Shown: positions 20,198 through 32,690 of the stretch, one piece after another
Layout of the letters: each line of letters starts with the position of its first letter
Position numbering within the stretch: position 1 is the first letter of the stretch
Assembly (NCBI GenBank): GCA_949752735.1
Contig: OX457046.1
Location: forward strand, 31,472,316 to 31,536,315
Direction of reading: 5' to 3'
Origin: Lumbricus terrestris
Taxonomy: Eukaryota > Annelida > Clitellata > Crassiclitellata > Lumbricidae
Length of the DNA: 64,000 nt
Made by a program: the position numbers and the translations under genes
The notes under the pieces: generated by a model
Seen by the model: the letters and a program-made list of their open reading frames with translations, nothing else
Databases searched by the model: none
Told to the model about the DNA's origin: nothing

Positions 20198-21250
20198 GTA
20201 AGCGTTTCTTGTGTCTACCATTTCAGGTTAAAGTTTATTTGGTTTTGTAACAAACTCACAAGCCAGATAATAGAGTATCTGTGGTAGAATGTGGCAGGGG
20301 TATTTTAGATCGAGTGTTAATTTGTATCTTATATTATTTTAGATTCATCATAAAATATTGGTCAGCAATCTGAGTTTATTCCAGATTTTCGGTTGATATA
20401 ATGAGTTCAAAATATGTTTTCTCCATGTTTGAATAATCTAAACACCTTCAACACCAAATTTTTATGTATACCTTTATCAATTTGCTCTTATACATAAATT
20501 TGCATTGAAATTTTGCTCATATCAGTAGTTTGTTTATGCCTTTTGTTGTTAAGTGTCAGCATATATGTCTTGAGCTCATGAAGACCACTTACTGACTGAC
20601 TTGCTTACTTTAATGGATTGCCCAATTAATTCCTAATTAATTCCTAATTATTCCTAAATTAATCCTAATTAATTCTTAATTAATTCCTAATTAATTCCTG
20701 ATTGACTGAAAGGTTCACTTATGTGTTTGCTTATAAAACAGTGTCAATGTTTCCATGTTACATGGATCCATGCAGCCCATAAACATTTCTGTAACTCTTT
20801 CTGAGATTATGTCTCTCTTATGTAGGCCCTACTATGTATTTATTTCTTTGTCCAGGAAATTGCGAGTGCGATTTGATCCACAATGATCAGATGTTTTATT
20901 GTTGAAATGATGTGCAAATTGTGCCCTTGATGTCGACTTTATTTACTATGTGCCACGTCCTCTTCATTGTAGACTGTGGTCGAAAATCTTTGTCACACAG
21001 AGCTAGACTCTCTGGTTTCCTGCAGTGTCTGATTGTATTACACTCTTGCCTGTGTCTGGAGCTTCGGACACTGTCCTGGCAACACGGTTTGCTCTTAGTG
21101 CCAGACAGAATGATGCCGCTGCACAATGCACATGGTCGCAGGAACAACCGAATTAGATTAAAAGTCAATGAAGAAATGATTTAATGCATGCTCTCTTATA
21201 TATACTCCTCTTTTCCGCCTTCCAATCTTTCTCCGTTGTAGATTGTATAC
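20198..21250. other. LAR intron 1, start
   Basis: Begins with the donor GTAAGC. It contains an 11-bp tandem repeat (AATTAATTCCT, about 20622-20702). An open frame pair at 20896-21184 has no recognisable domain. Nothing else is seen. Confidence 0.5.
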
Positions 21251-21591
21251 CGGTGGTTCCCAACCTTTTTTGACTGTCGGGCCACTTTTTCTAAGTTGGA
21301 GGATACGAGGGCCACTTTTTCTTAGTCGAAGGACATTAGGGGGCCACAAGGCTCAAATTTAATTAAGTAAAAGCATATACAATTGTTGTAATTGATTCAA
21401 AATAGAATTTTTGATGTTATTTATAAACGTCAAAGTAAAATGATTTGTAATAGAAAATAATTGTGTGTTATATCCTGTCCAAATTGTCAAATTTTTTATA
21501 TGTTTTTGTTAATTCGTTGAGAGATGAGGGGCCATTTTCTCAAGCCTGGTGGCCCACTTTTGGCCCATGGGCCACGGGTTGGGAACCGCTG
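21251..21591. mobile_element. hAT MITE, CAGTGGTTCCCAACC family, copy 1
   Basis: 341 bp with ends CGGTGGTTCCCAACCTT and GGGTTGGGAACCGCTG. Flanks TTGTATAC and CTGTGTAC match at 6 of 8. Same length as copy 2 at 22482-22822. Interior carries repeated GGGCCACTTTTTCT blocks. Confidence 0.88.
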
Positions 21592-22473
21592 CTGTGTACA
21601 TAGATCTGCCTTAGCAGCTCGTCTGCCTCCACTTTCTGGTAATTAAATCGGCCTTGGCCCTCCACTTGACAACCCTTCTGACACGACGCAGCCTCGTGAA
21701 TAAGGTGGTGCCCTGCGCTTAGCTGTTAATCAGCACTTTATTGTGGAAATCAGCTAAAAAAAGTGAGGTTCATTTGAGTAGATTTTGCGTTGCATTTTAG
21801 ACCAGTAATCATCCACAAAAAAATACACGAGACTTGAGTAGCCTATATTTATCTATAGCCTATAATAAGTAATAGGCCCTGTTTTAGCTGGGTGCTTTGG
21901 GATGCCGCAGCACCCGACCCCGCAGTTTGGAGGGGCCTGCAGCTAAAACTATTATGTGCGTGGTGGACGGTGTTGTCAGTGGGCCATTTGAGAGTAAAAA
22001 CTAATCATGGCAGCCGGACCGGAGCTAGCCTTAATTAGTGTGTTATAATGTACACAGTTGATTAGATTACAGTATTCCGGTTCTTCAGCTGTGTGACTGA
22101 CCTTGTCAATCAGACAACGTTATATTCCAAATTATTATTATTAAATTAATTATTAATCAACAACTTTGTGATGCACACGTGATAACACCAAAATGTGAAT
22201 CTGAGGCGTGGATTGTCAGATGCCAGAGAAGATGCGGTTAGATATTAAAATCCTGAGGGGTCGATGGCGCATCCCCAGCATTCTTAATTCAGAAAATACT
22301 GTAAACTCCCAGCACTCAGATAGGAGAGAAACAGCGCCTAGACTTTGGCTTTTGGTTTTTTTGTTAACTTCCAACCAGAAAACCCATGTTGCTCTGCTTA
22401 CAGCTAATATCAAATGGAGCGACCTAGTTCTTGACTACGGTACGCCTTATCCTGCACTGGCTTTAATTTAAGC
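21592..22473. other. LAR intron 1, nothing recognised
   Basis: Between two copies of the same MITE. No coding signal; the 22208-22471 open frame is not recognisable. Confidence 0.4.
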
Positions 22474-22481
22474 CTTTATAG

Positions 22482-22822
22482 CAGTGGTTCCCAACCTTTT
22501 TTGACTGTCGGGCCACTTTTTCTAAGTTGGAGAACATGAGGGCCACTTTTTCTTAGCTGAAGGACATTAGGGGGCCACAAGGCTAAAATTTTATTAACTA
22601 AAGGCGTATAAAATTGTTATAATAGAATCAAAATGAAATGTTTGATGCGATTTATTAACGTCCAAATAAACTAATTTGTAATAGAAAAGAATTATATATT
22701 CTATCATGTCCAAATTTTCAATTTTCACTTGTATTTTTCTTAACTCATTGAGGTGCTGGAGGCCATTTTTATAGGCCAAGCAGGCCACTTTTGACCCGCG
22801 GGCCATGGGTTGGGAACCGCTG
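22482..22822. mobile_element. hAT MITE, CAGTGGTTCCCAACC family, copy 2
   Basis: 341 bp, ends CAGTGGTTCCCAACC and GGTTGGGAACCGCTG, with a perfect 8-bp duplication CTTTATAG (22474-22481 and 22823-22830). Confirms hAT for the family. Confidence 0.95.
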
Positions 22823-22830
22823 CTTTATAG

Positions 22831-23835
22831 AGATGCACCAGCTGTGACCTACTTTGAAGTTCTGTTTCTTCATAGCCATGCTGTCCCTAAAATCGTTTTT
22901 GGACTTCATACAGACAACATGTCGTGTGTTTTACCCATGTTTTCTCACACCTCATTTTGCATCTTCAGTCATAACAACTTGTCTTTCGCCGAACTCTGCT
23001 AGACAGCTGCAGTTTTTTTTAATCAGCCTTCCTTCTTCTTCAGGTTCTCTGTCCCTAGGCAGGTTCGAATGCAAAATGCTGCCTGCCACTCCATCCTCTG
23101 TTGTGCCTTCTTGAGTTTTTGGTATCCGTCGTCCATCATCCAGTCCAGCATCAGCTGTCTCGGTCTCGCTCTTATTCCTATCCCCCTCCATTTCCCCTCA
23201 GACGATATTCCTAGCAAAGAATTCCTTCTTAGTGTGTGTCCAATTAATTTTCTTTGCCTTTCTCAAGTATTAGCCACGCCTTTACTGAAAAAACCTGATC
23301 TGAGCATCACATTCCTGTCAATCTTTGGAGTTTAGACCCATCTCCAACCTTAATAACGTTTCAAAAATAATTGCAGCAATGATGAAGACTGTGAGGAGTT
23401 AGTTACTGTTGTGACTGAAGATGGAAAGATTGGTGTGTTGTGACTGAAGAGCAAATTAGACATCTTACAGAGATTAATAACACGTGTGTGTGGGTGTGTG
23501 TGTGTGCGCGTGTTGTGTCTAGAAACTATTGCTTTTGGAGACGATTTTAAAATACAGTAATTAGTTTAGGACATTTGATAACTTCTGTATTCCGCCAGCT
23601 AGTGTTAAGTCGCTGCTTGTGTTCAAATGACTCACAGGTACTTACTTTTGATAAGAAAGTGACCCAAAGCCCAACTGAGTCAACAACATGCTCTTAATTG
23701 GATTTCTGGCCATTTTCAGTGTCTTTTTCCATAACAGGTGTCCTTACCGGCTGCTTCCCCGATCACCTATTAATGCGTCTCTCCCCCGCTTGGCCTTGCT
23801 GCCCCTCCTCGTCCATCCTCATTTCACCTTGCGGC
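22831..23835. other. LAR intron 1, possible old LINE fragment
   Basis: 23000-23320 on the minus strand reads as MLDWMMDDGYQKLK and EWQAAFCIRT-like text, which resembles decayed LINE C-terminal sequence, but no diagnostic reverse transcriptase motif is present. A short GT-rich run is near 23487-23515. Confidence 0.3.
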
Positions 23836-23844
23836 TGCCTCTCA

Positions 23845-24013
23845 TGGGCGGAGACCTAGGGGGGGGGGACAGGGGGGGACGGTCCCCCCCAATAAAAGTG
23901 TTGGGGGGGACGGCCCATGCATTTGTCCCCCCCAATGTTTGAGCGTCAAGACTTTTTTTGGCGGCGAAAATAGAATTTTTTTGTGAGATTTGGTCGAAAT
24001 TTTGACCGGATGA

Positions 24014-24051
<38 letters not shown>

Positions 24052-24172
24052 TCATCAACTTTTTTGCCGGCGAAAATAAATTTTTCCCCGGGATTTCGCC
24101 GGTCGTCAGAAATTTTTCCGAAAATCTCGCGTCTTTCCGTCCCCCCCAATTCTCGGCGCAGGTCTCCGCCTA
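23845..24172. mobile_element. MITE with TGGGCGGAGACCTAGG termini, copy 2
   Basis: Ends TGGGCGGAGACCTAGG and GGTCTCCGCCTA, interior with poly-G/poly-C blocks and an internal A-run of about 37 bases (24013-24049). TGCCTCTCAT occurs at 23836-23845 and 24178-24187, a 10-bp direct repeat that may be the target duplication if the right boundary is about 24177. Confidence 0.75.
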
Positions 24173-24187
24173 TGCAGTGCCTCTCAT

Positions 24188-24825
24188 CCAGCAGTTTGAA
24201 TTTCTTGGCAGTAGTTGGATGAGACTACAATTGCTCGCCAGTCTCATCATCATTAGCTGAATATTTATGGCTATGTTTGAGGAAGGTCTCTTGGGAACTG
24301 AATGGTAATATTGACCCGATCAAGTGTGTGGCTAGTGGCTGTGTCTGCCAGGCTCACAGCTTCTGTGGACTCCTCTCTCATACGCCATTATTCAGATTAG
24401 AGCTTCTGGCGGATTACCTCGTTTTCCAGTCATTCCAGCATCTGCTTGTGTAACTACGTATGAAAAACTCATGGTTGTTTAGCTTGTGCAATGTCTGAAC
24501 TATTCCTGTCACAGATTTCAACATTGCTTAATTTTCCCCAAATTTCATAAAATCATTACTGACTATACCTGAAAAAACACACTGCATCTTAATAGCAAAT
24601 TTCAAAATTTAAAGGTTTCTTTGAGAATTTTGGAATTAAGCCTAATGGGAATTGTAGTTCTTGGCTTGTGAGTTTGAGTGCTTTGCTTTGATGTGTGATA
24701 ACTTGTAGTCGAGACTTCAAAATCTGATTATTTTTTTGGTTCAAAATTTATGCTCAAAACAATGTTTACTTGCACTCTGGAATAACATTTTGAAGCTGTA
24801 GTTTGATCTTTATAGTGTTTATGGA
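24188..24825. other. LAR intron 1, nothing recognised
   Basis: AT-rich unique-looking DNA. Confidence 0.4.
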
Positions 24826-24886
24826 TTCCATACATACGTACATACGTACGTACATACATACATACATACATACATACATACATACA

Positions 24887-24917
<31 letters not shown>

Positions 24918-24981
24918 CATACATACATACATACATACATACATACATACATACATACATACATACATACATACATACATA
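24826..24981. repeat. (CATA)n microsatellite
   Basis: About 150 bp of CATA units with one 3-bp interruption near 24888. The MYVC-repeat frames on the minus strand are its translation. Confidence 0.97.
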
Positions 24982-25380
24982 AAAGCATACGTACCCACAC
25001 ACACACATTCTCACAAACACACACGTACATATGAACTGATGATGAGAGTAAGCTTGATATACACAAGGCAACAAACGTGGACGTATTTTTCAAATATTTT
25101 TTGGTGTTTGAACTCGTTTATCTTCCGTCTCTTTCAACCCCAGTCGTGCTGCGATGTTTGAAGGCCCATACATAAAACTGTCCATGACCAAAAAGTTCTT
25201 GACAATGCATCGTTAAATTTTACATAATGGTGTACAGATGAGATAGCGGTATAACCTGTGGCGGATCAGAGGTGAGTGGCAGATGCATTAGCGACCTGCC
25301 ATCTGGAAGTACCTGCTCAAGAATTTGATTCATTGCCATTTTGGTGTCATCATCAAGTGGGAAGTTAAGTTGCCTGATCA
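24982..25380. other. LAR intron 1, nothing recognised
   Basis: Short CA-rich flank, then unique-looking DNA. Confidence 0.4.
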
Positions 25381-25530
25381 GTGATCACCATACCCAACAC
25401 CGACACCACCATCACTCCCAACACTGCCGCCACGCCACCATCATGGTCACCAAAGCTATCAACATCATCATCGTCATCATCACCATCACCACCAACTCAA
25501 TATTTTCAGCATCATCATCAGCTCATCATA

Positions 25531-25599
<69 letters not shown>

Positions 25600-25935
25600 G
25601 TCGTCGTCGTCGTCGTCGTCGTCATCATCATCATCATCATCATCGCCAGCATCAACATATTGATAAAATGTTGTTATCATTGTCATAATATTCATAATAG
25701 ACTCTTCATCATCATCGTCGTCGTCATCCTCCTCTTATCATCTTCAACTGCATCATCGTCATCAGCTCAGCATCTTCATCATCGTCATCATTATCACCAC
25801 CAGCATCAGTATATTCATCATTGTCTGTCATAACAATCTTCACCAAAGCATACTCTTCGTCGTCGTGAGTGTCATCATCATTATCACCAGCATCATCATC
25901 GTTGTCTACATTATCATCTCATTATTATCATAAGG
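25381..25935. repeat. (CAT)n/(CGT)n compound microsatellite
   Basis: Pure CAT triplets at about 25530-25598, CGT triplets to 25620, CAT again to 25643, then degenerate CAT-rich sequence to 25930. Confidence 0.95.
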
Positions 25936-26514
25936 TCAACAGCAGTGGCAGTGGCAGCGGCAGTCTGCTTGTCCTGATGTCAGAGAATCGTTCTGCTATT
26001 GTTTCGTGGTGGTAGCAGAGTGACAGGTCTTCCCTTCCGTGGAGCTAAGCGTGATAATTTAATAATGCATGTCTCGCGCTCCCCTCTTCCACTTCCACTA
26101 CCATTCCATCTCCTACATCTTCTCCTCCTTTTTCCAGAGCAGACATCATCCTTCCCTCTCTTCTCCCTCTTCCCCTCATTTTCCTCTCTCTATTTCTCGT
26201 CCTCCTCCGCCTCTGCTCCTTCTGCTACCCCTCTTCGTCCTCCTCCTCCTCCCCGTCCTCCTCCTCGTCTTTCGCAACGTGCAATAAATAGCCTCTTCGT
26301 TGTCCTTCCCTTCCACTCCCTGCTTCTCGTCATGTCCCTGTTCCTCTTTCCCCCACCTCATCCTCTGAATTTCTCCTCCCCCATTCTCTGTCTGCTCCCA
26401 CGCTCTGACCTGATATTTTCCCTGAAGGCAGGCAAACTCGAATGACCCCGGAGTGGACGAGGGCCCAAAGGGAAAAGCGATGCATAGTCATTGGTCATGA
26501 TGCCGTTGGCAGTG
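25936..26514. other. LAR intron 1, pyrimidine-rich tract
   Basis: 26070-26400 is strongly CT-rich (CCTCCTCCTCC, TTCCTCTCTC). The open frames are low-complexity. Nothing else is seen. Confidence 0.5.
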
Positions 26515-26880
26515 CTGGCAGGCAGACAGACACACAGGCAGACAGACAGAGAAACAGATAAATAAAGAAATAAGAAATAAAGGCGGACAGACAGGCAGAC
26601 AGACAGACAGAGAAACAAAGATACAGATAAACAAAGAAGCAAGAAAACAAAGATACAGAGAAACAGACAGACATACAGAGAAACAAAGATACAGAGAAAC
26701 AAAGATGCAAGAAAACAAAGATACAGAGAAACAAAGAAACAAGAAAACAAAGACAGGCAAAGAAACAGAGAAACAAAGACAGACAAATGTTAGTCTGTCT
26801 TTGTTTCTCTGTTTCTTTGCCTGTCTTTGTTTTCTTGTTTCTTTCAGACAGACAAGCAGACAGACAGACAGACAGAGCGA
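26515..26880. repeat. CAGA/CAAAG purine-rich repeat with a 51-bp palindrome
   Basis: Degenerate CAGACAGG and GAAACAAAGATACA units run to 26740. Positions 26733-26783 and 26794-26844 are perfect 51-bp reverse complements separated by a 10-base spacer, so the tract can extrude a cruciform. Confidence 0.93.
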
Positions 26881-27788
26881 CCTCCGTCGCTTAGGAAGCG
26901 AATTTGGCCATACACTCGATCGAGCTTAGAGCAAAGCCATTTGTGATTTCGCGATTCAAAGGTTTTACTGTGCCACTCAATGCGTGGACTGCAACTTTCC
27001 CTCAGAACGGGAGCAGATTTCCAGATGCCGAATGAAAGATCATTGCACTTTAACACCTGATTAGATAAGTAGACAACTGACAGAGTATCTAGTCATTAGC
27101 CACAATGGATTAAAAACGTAGGCCTACATGTAGCAACCTATATCATTAATCCATTAGCATAGAATGTTATTAACCTTTAACCATGGCACAAAATGTCATG
27201 ATAAATATTGTAGTTAACCTAAATCCATTATCCACAGCTGTTAGTAATGAATGCAGTTAGCCACTAAGTACGGCATACACAAAAAATGTAGGTAGCATTA
27301 AGCCAAAGCAGGTAATGGCTAATAAGGTTAGACATTAACTGTGGCACGTAATCAGCAATGTTTCTTACCAATAGCCATAGACTACCCATCCAGATAAAAC
27401 TTTGCTTGGCATTAATAAGGTTTATTTATAGCAAGTAGTAACCTGTGTTGAACCTATAAGTCTTGGTTCTGTCCATAGGTCTGTTAATTAGTTATAATCT
27501 CTGCTGTATTCGTAGTTAATAATTGTGAGGGTGCAGCTATGTTCAAGATGCAGTGGCTGCGCTGTAGTCGGGAGCTCCTCTGAGTGAAGAGCTTGAAGGG
27601 GCGCTATAGAAATGGAGAAATAGATAAAGAAATGTAGACCTAATGGTGAAATTGGTAGGCATATTAGGCCTACATGTATGTAGTCATTTCTGAGGTTTTT
27701 GTGACAGTTTTTTGCTGCATGATAGTCTATGATCTTACTGCACCTGGTGCACAATTGTCGTCTTTGAGGTCTGACTGTGTCTCTGACC
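26881..27788. other. LAR intron 1; SINE tail fragment
   Basis: 27060-27400 is AT-rich with recurring TTAGCCA/TTAACC words, possibly a very degenerate tandem repeat. 27537-27625 is a truncated SINE tail (GATGCAGTGG ... CTGTAGTCGGGAG ... GGGGCGCTATAGAAATGG). Confidence 0.5.
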
Positions 27789-27796
27789 ATTTCCAT

Positions 27797-28251
27797 CAGT
27801 GATGCCACAGCTGGGTTTTTTCAACTAGATCTGGGTTTTTTCTGCTTCGTCTGGGTTTCTGGTTTTTTCGGTCAAAACCTGGGTTTATTTTAGTTACTTG
27901 GCCATTTTGTATTAAAAACACATGAATATTCTGTGCACTGAGCAATATTCATTGTATTCATAGCAAAATTCAACGTAAACTGTTGTACTATATAATTTTT
28001 TCCTAATAATTTTAATTTAAAAATCCAGAATCAGGAGCTCACGCTGTCAATTCACGAAAGTTAAAAGTTGTAGCTACATTTGATTTGACTCATTTGACGT
28101 ACATTTTGTTAACCCTCATCCGAATAAGCGAAAATCCCACTTAATTTGAGCAAAAGGGGTCTAAAATCACTCAAATAAATAGTCTAAATTTTTCTGTGTT
28201 TATTTCAGAAGAAAATCTGGGTTTATTTCAGAAACCTCAGTGGCAACACTG
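27797..28251. mobile_element. hAT MITE, CAGTGATGCCAC family
   Basis: 455 bp, ends CAGTGATGCCACAGCTGGG and CCTCAGTGGCAACACTG, with a perfect 8-bp duplication ATTTCCAT (27789-27796 and 28252-28259). Interior contains CTGGGTTTTTT repeats in both halves. Confidence 0.93.
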
Positions 28252-28259
28252 ATTTCCAT

Positions 28260-30290
28260 AAAGACCTCTTGTCATTTATTTATCCAACGATAAAAGAAAG
28301 GAATTCTTTCGAATTTCTTGTTTCTAATTTCTTTTAGATTTACACATTTGGCAGCATGTGAGACTCTCAGAGCTAGGATTACTTCGCATTAACATTGCAT
28401 AACGTGTTCATCAAATATGTATGGAGTGGTCAGTTTTTGCTCATTATTGGACCCATCAGAGCTCTACAAGAATACTAAATTAACCTTTTTCAGCGTATAC
28501 AGTAGCCTACTGCCACATTTTTGCTAATTTTATGCCCAGCGTTCGAGTGATGCCTTAAATTGTTGGCCTGGTGTTGACGTTGCCATCGCGGCTGCTACAA
28601 TATTCATTAATTTTATTCCACTTGGGTGATTACCTGACCCGCTGTTCTAATCAATAACAACTGTCATGCAGTCCATTGTCTAATGGTCGGGGAAGCTGCG
28701 AGTGCCTTGCAAAATTTATGCAAGTCAAATGATGGCCCCTCGCGCTGCGTTATAGCCTAGCCTACTGTGCTGGTACAAAACACTGAGGCACGGCTTCGGG
28801 TCTCGTGAGGAGAGATGCCCGGCGTTGCCACAATTATTTGTGGCTCTAATTTGCGCCAATTGACATGGTTTTCGCGCGGATAAAAGAGCAAATCCTAGTG
28901 TTCTTTCTTCATAATTTTTACTTGCTGAAATACATCTGCTGGGGAGGAATTTCTTCATTAGGCTCGTCTATCAGGCTTGCTGGATGGAATGGTTAGACTC
29001 CCTGGCAGCTCGTTAATACTTCTGGACTATCCGAACATCTGCCCGTCAGCGTTTTCCATTTGCTCGGGATTAAATTTAATGTCGGACGCCTGTTTTGGCT
29101 ATTAATATTTTTTAATGAGTTATTATGATGACTTGTAATGAATTCCAGAGTGGCTGGGAACTGATGAGATTTCCAAATGTTTGTAAATTGATTTACATTG
29201 GCAGGACTAATTGAAATACATATTCAGTCTTTTAGAGAATTTTCCGTAATTTGTTTATTTTGCCAGTGGAGTATTATGCTTATGCAGCTCATTTATTGCA
29301 TTAATTTTGGCTCATCGCTCTGCACAACACTAGGTCTATTAGTTTAATAGCAATATTTGTCATGTCAAGTCTGATTCACGACCTTACAGGCACACTGTTG
29401 ATGTTGCCGGTAGCCTACTAATGGCACAATAATAAATTATTATGTTTAAAAATTTTGTTTGCATCATTTCTGGTCTGTTCATCAGACTTCGGGTATAATT
29501 ATAATATATAGAACATTCACTTAGTGTCTTCTAAATCATAATACTAACCTGCAAATTTCCTCCAGAAAGCAAAGAATTGAACCAAATCAAATTTTGTTGC
29601 ATCTTGATGCGTATAATTTTTATTCCATATTTGCACAAGTATTCATCAAGCACTGTATATACAGAGTATGTTTGGAGTTATTGTGGTTTTTAATATAGGC
29701 CTACTTTGGCTCTGATGGTTCATTCTCCTCTCGGACCTCGTTTATTTGATGGACAAGCTGATTTGGATCTGTTGTCTAAAAGACAGTTATCTTCTTCTAT
29801 TGTTACTGGACCAGTGTGGCTATTGTTTAATTAATACAGTGACAAGGCTAGATAGATACGGTCGTTTAGGTCAGGACTGAAATCCCGTCTGTTCCAAGTA
29901 GCCTGCGTCTCCTTCGTCTTCCGGATTTGGGACTTATAGGGAATCCAGACTGCTTAGAGACGAATATCGATTGCGCTGCCTCATGCAAGATGATTAAAAC
30001 ACCACCAAAGCTGCAAGCTTGGGTCGGATGGTTCTGGGCAAGAACTGCTGCTCATGGGTGGAGTTTATCAGAAGCTATGGGGGTGGGGGTTAAGCCAAAT
30101 TCCGCCCATACTGCTGCTTAGTCCAGCTGCTTTTTCAGATTATGTCCCAAACTGGAATCTTAAAATGGACAGCATGCAGGTCACGAAGAACAAGGCGCAT
30201 TTTGTATCTATCTCAGATTTTAGCAGTTCATTTGAAACTGTTGAGAATTGTTGGGCAGGAATTCTGTGTAGTTGTAGACTTTTTTTAGAA
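28260..30290. other. LAR intron 1, unique-looking DNA
   Basis: No coding signal. 28550-29110 has few repeats and balanced composition and could contain conserved non-coding sequence, but I cannot test that. 30056-30108 contains a short GGGTGGAGTTTATCAG ... AATTCCGCCCATA remnant of the TGGGCGGAGTTT MITE family. Confidence 0.4.
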
Positions 30291-30595
30291 CATTAGGGTA
30301 GACATTTTGTAGTCTATAATTATTGTAGATTTATGGAATAATAGGACCGACATTCTGTAGCCTTATATATGGTAGAAATTCTGTAGCCTATACTAATTGT
30401 AGATTTATGGAATAATAGGACCGACATTCTGTAGCCTTAAAGGGTAGAGATTCTGTAGTCTATAATAATTGTAGATTTATGGAATAATAGGACCGACATT
30501 CTGTAGCCTTAAAGGGTAGAAATTCTGTAGTCTATTATTGTACGTACTACGTTTATGGAATAATTGGGCCGAAATTCTGTAACCTTATATAGCCT
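30291..30595. repeat. ~72-bp tandem repeat, about 4 copies
   Basis: Units contain GACATTCTGTAG, TAATTGTAGATTTATGGAAT and AATAGGACC. The last unit is diverged. Confidence 0.88.
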
Positions 30596-30632
30596 ACCGG
30601 TAAATTTGTGGGTTACTTTGGTGGGTATTACT

Positions 30633-31040
30633 CATAGATGTAAAAAACGATGGAAACGGAATAAAAAACGGTAAAAAAACGTCGGTTTTTTCGAAAAAAT
30701 AAAAAACGACAAAAAAAACGATAAAAAACGGAAACGGTAAATAATTTGACTTTGCTACATCTAAGCCGCATTTTAACCTTGAAAACATTGATTAGGAACC
30801 TACTACACGCAGGCTATCTCTTAAATGATGATGTTAAACGAAGAAATAATGACTTTAGTTAGCTGAATCCTTGAGAGTATTGGCGGAAAACATATGGAAT
30901 ATCAGAATAAATTAAAATTAAGGAAAATAATAACAGAAAATAAATGAATAAATAAAGTTAAAGAAAAAATAAAAAACGATAAAAAACCACGTTTTTTGGG
31001 AGAGAATAAAAAAACGGAAAAAACGTTTTTTACAACTATG
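30633..31040. mobile_element. hAT MITE, CATAGATGTAAAAAACG family
   Basis: Ends CATAGATGTAAAAAACG and CGTTTTTTACAACTATG, with a perfect 8-bp duplication GTATTACT (30625-30632 and 31041-31048). The interior is packed with AAAAAACGG/AAAAAACGA words. Confidence 0.94.
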
Positions 31041-31191
31041 GTATTACTTGTCTTGTGAGTGGACATTGTAAAAGCTTTTGAAATAAGAAGCTGAGAATGA
31101 TATGCTACATTATCTCAGCGTTTGCAACACAGACTAATTAATATAAACTTTATATCGCCTCATGCAGGCAGCTCACAACAACAGTTAACAT

Positions 31192-31373
31192 TAGGCTTTT
31201 TAACGTGCAGTTACACGCAAAATGTGCAGTTCTAAACGGATTTGTGCAGTTGTAGAAGCACTTCTGTACAGTTAAAACTGGCAAAAAGGCCGTTGTCTTC
31301 TTCTTTACCATGGAGAATTAAGGATGAAAATAAGTGGTTGTGCAGTTCTGGAAATTCCTTAAAAACAGCCCTG
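31192..31373. mobile_element. hAT MITE, GTGCAGTTGTAGAAGCACTT family, copy 1
   Basis: 182 bp ending in AAAACAGCCCTG, flanked by GTTAACAT (31184-31191) and GTTAACAA (31374-31381), 7 of 8. Interior repeats TGTGCAGTT. Other copies at 32503-32682, 52302-52503 and part of 38559-38874. Confidence 0.86.
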
Positions 31374-31381
31374 GTTAACAA

Positions 31382-32494
31382 TCACACAAACAAATACAAG
31401 TTAGCGACGTCTTCCTAACCACTTCAACCAGTGTTTTGATATCTCATGCTATTTTGTGTTATTTTAGCTCTCGATTTTTTTACATTTACTGATAAGTTTT
31501 GTTAACAGATGTTATATTATGTTAATTCACTGATTCTGTTTGCTATTAACAACCAGTTGTGTGTTAATTGTGTCTATTTTTGGAGGTGATTACGTTTGCT
31601 CTAATGCCTTGCTGTCATTTTGTTACTTTTTTTACATTCTTTCTCTTAATGTCTTGCTGCGATTTCGTTACTTTTTTTATATGAAATTTGTGAAACTATC
31701 TGAATCAAATATTCTTAAAGGTGCATTCCTTGCTATTCTTTTTATGAACCAGATACTGCTTTAGGATGGCCTCGATACAATACTTAAGACTGTTTTCTGC
31801 ACATTTAGATGCGTTAGATTAAACAGAGCATATATTATTCAGGTTATTTACTTTTATGGGGCCCTTTTAGAGCCTTCTGACCTCCATAAATATAAATTGC
31901 CGACTGGAATTGGTTCTTATTGCATTAATTCTATGCTTTTATGGCAGCCAACTTGACGCACTCTGTATGAGGGAGCGATCTGAATCGTATAATTTGTTTG
32001 CCGAAGTATTGCAAATAGATATAGCAAAGAAGTTTATCTGATTCATGCTTCCGTCATCAGCGAACAATGTTTTAATGTTTGTCTGTTGCACAGGAGGGAC
32101 TATACAGGCCTAACAGATTTTCTTTTGTGAGTACTTTCTGCACTGTTGCAGTTTTTCTTGTAAACAAACTTTGCTTAGCAAACTGTTAAACAAGAAGAGT
32201 CCTGTAAGCTATAGCTTTGATTCAGCCATAGATGTTAAGTATTAGCACCTTCGTTGTTCTTGACCTCAGCATATGGAGGCAGGTGAACAGTCCTTTCGCT
32301 TGCCGTCTGATCTTCTCAATGATAGTTGTATAATCTGTGTGCTTTGTATACCTGAGTGGGCCAGGTGGTACTGTAAGCGCAGTAGTCTAAAAAAATCTGA
32401 CCAGCAGAGAATATAGAGGGTGCTCTAACTTTGTAATGAAATCAAAAATATACAACTCTGTGTTGCTTTCTTACTCTCAAAACATAACTGTGTG
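31382..32494. other. LAR intron 1, nothing recognised
   Basis: AT-rich, no repeat or coding signal. Confidence 0.4.
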
Positions 32495-32502
32495 CTGCTT
32501 TC

Positions 32503-32682
32503 CTGTGATGTTTTGAAGGAATTTTTAGAACTGCACAACTAGACTACTTCTTTCCTTTCCCATCATCCATGGTAAATTACTTCCAATCAGAGGACAATGA
32601 GCTTTTTTGCTAGTTTTAACTGTACAGAAGTGCTTCTACAACTGCACATTTTGTGTACAACTGCACGTTAAAAAAAGTCCCG
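32503..32682. mobile_element. Same hAT MITE family, copy 2 (reverse orientation)
   Basis: 180 bp, inverted relative to copy 1, flanked by CTGCTTTC (32495-32502) and TTGCTTTC (32683-32690), 7 of 8. Confidence 0.83.
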
Positions 32683-32690
32683 TTGCTTTC

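Noticed and set aside
23000..23320. Old LINE coding fragment
   Set aside because: Only weak resemblance; no reverse transcriptase or C-terminal motif clear enough to call.
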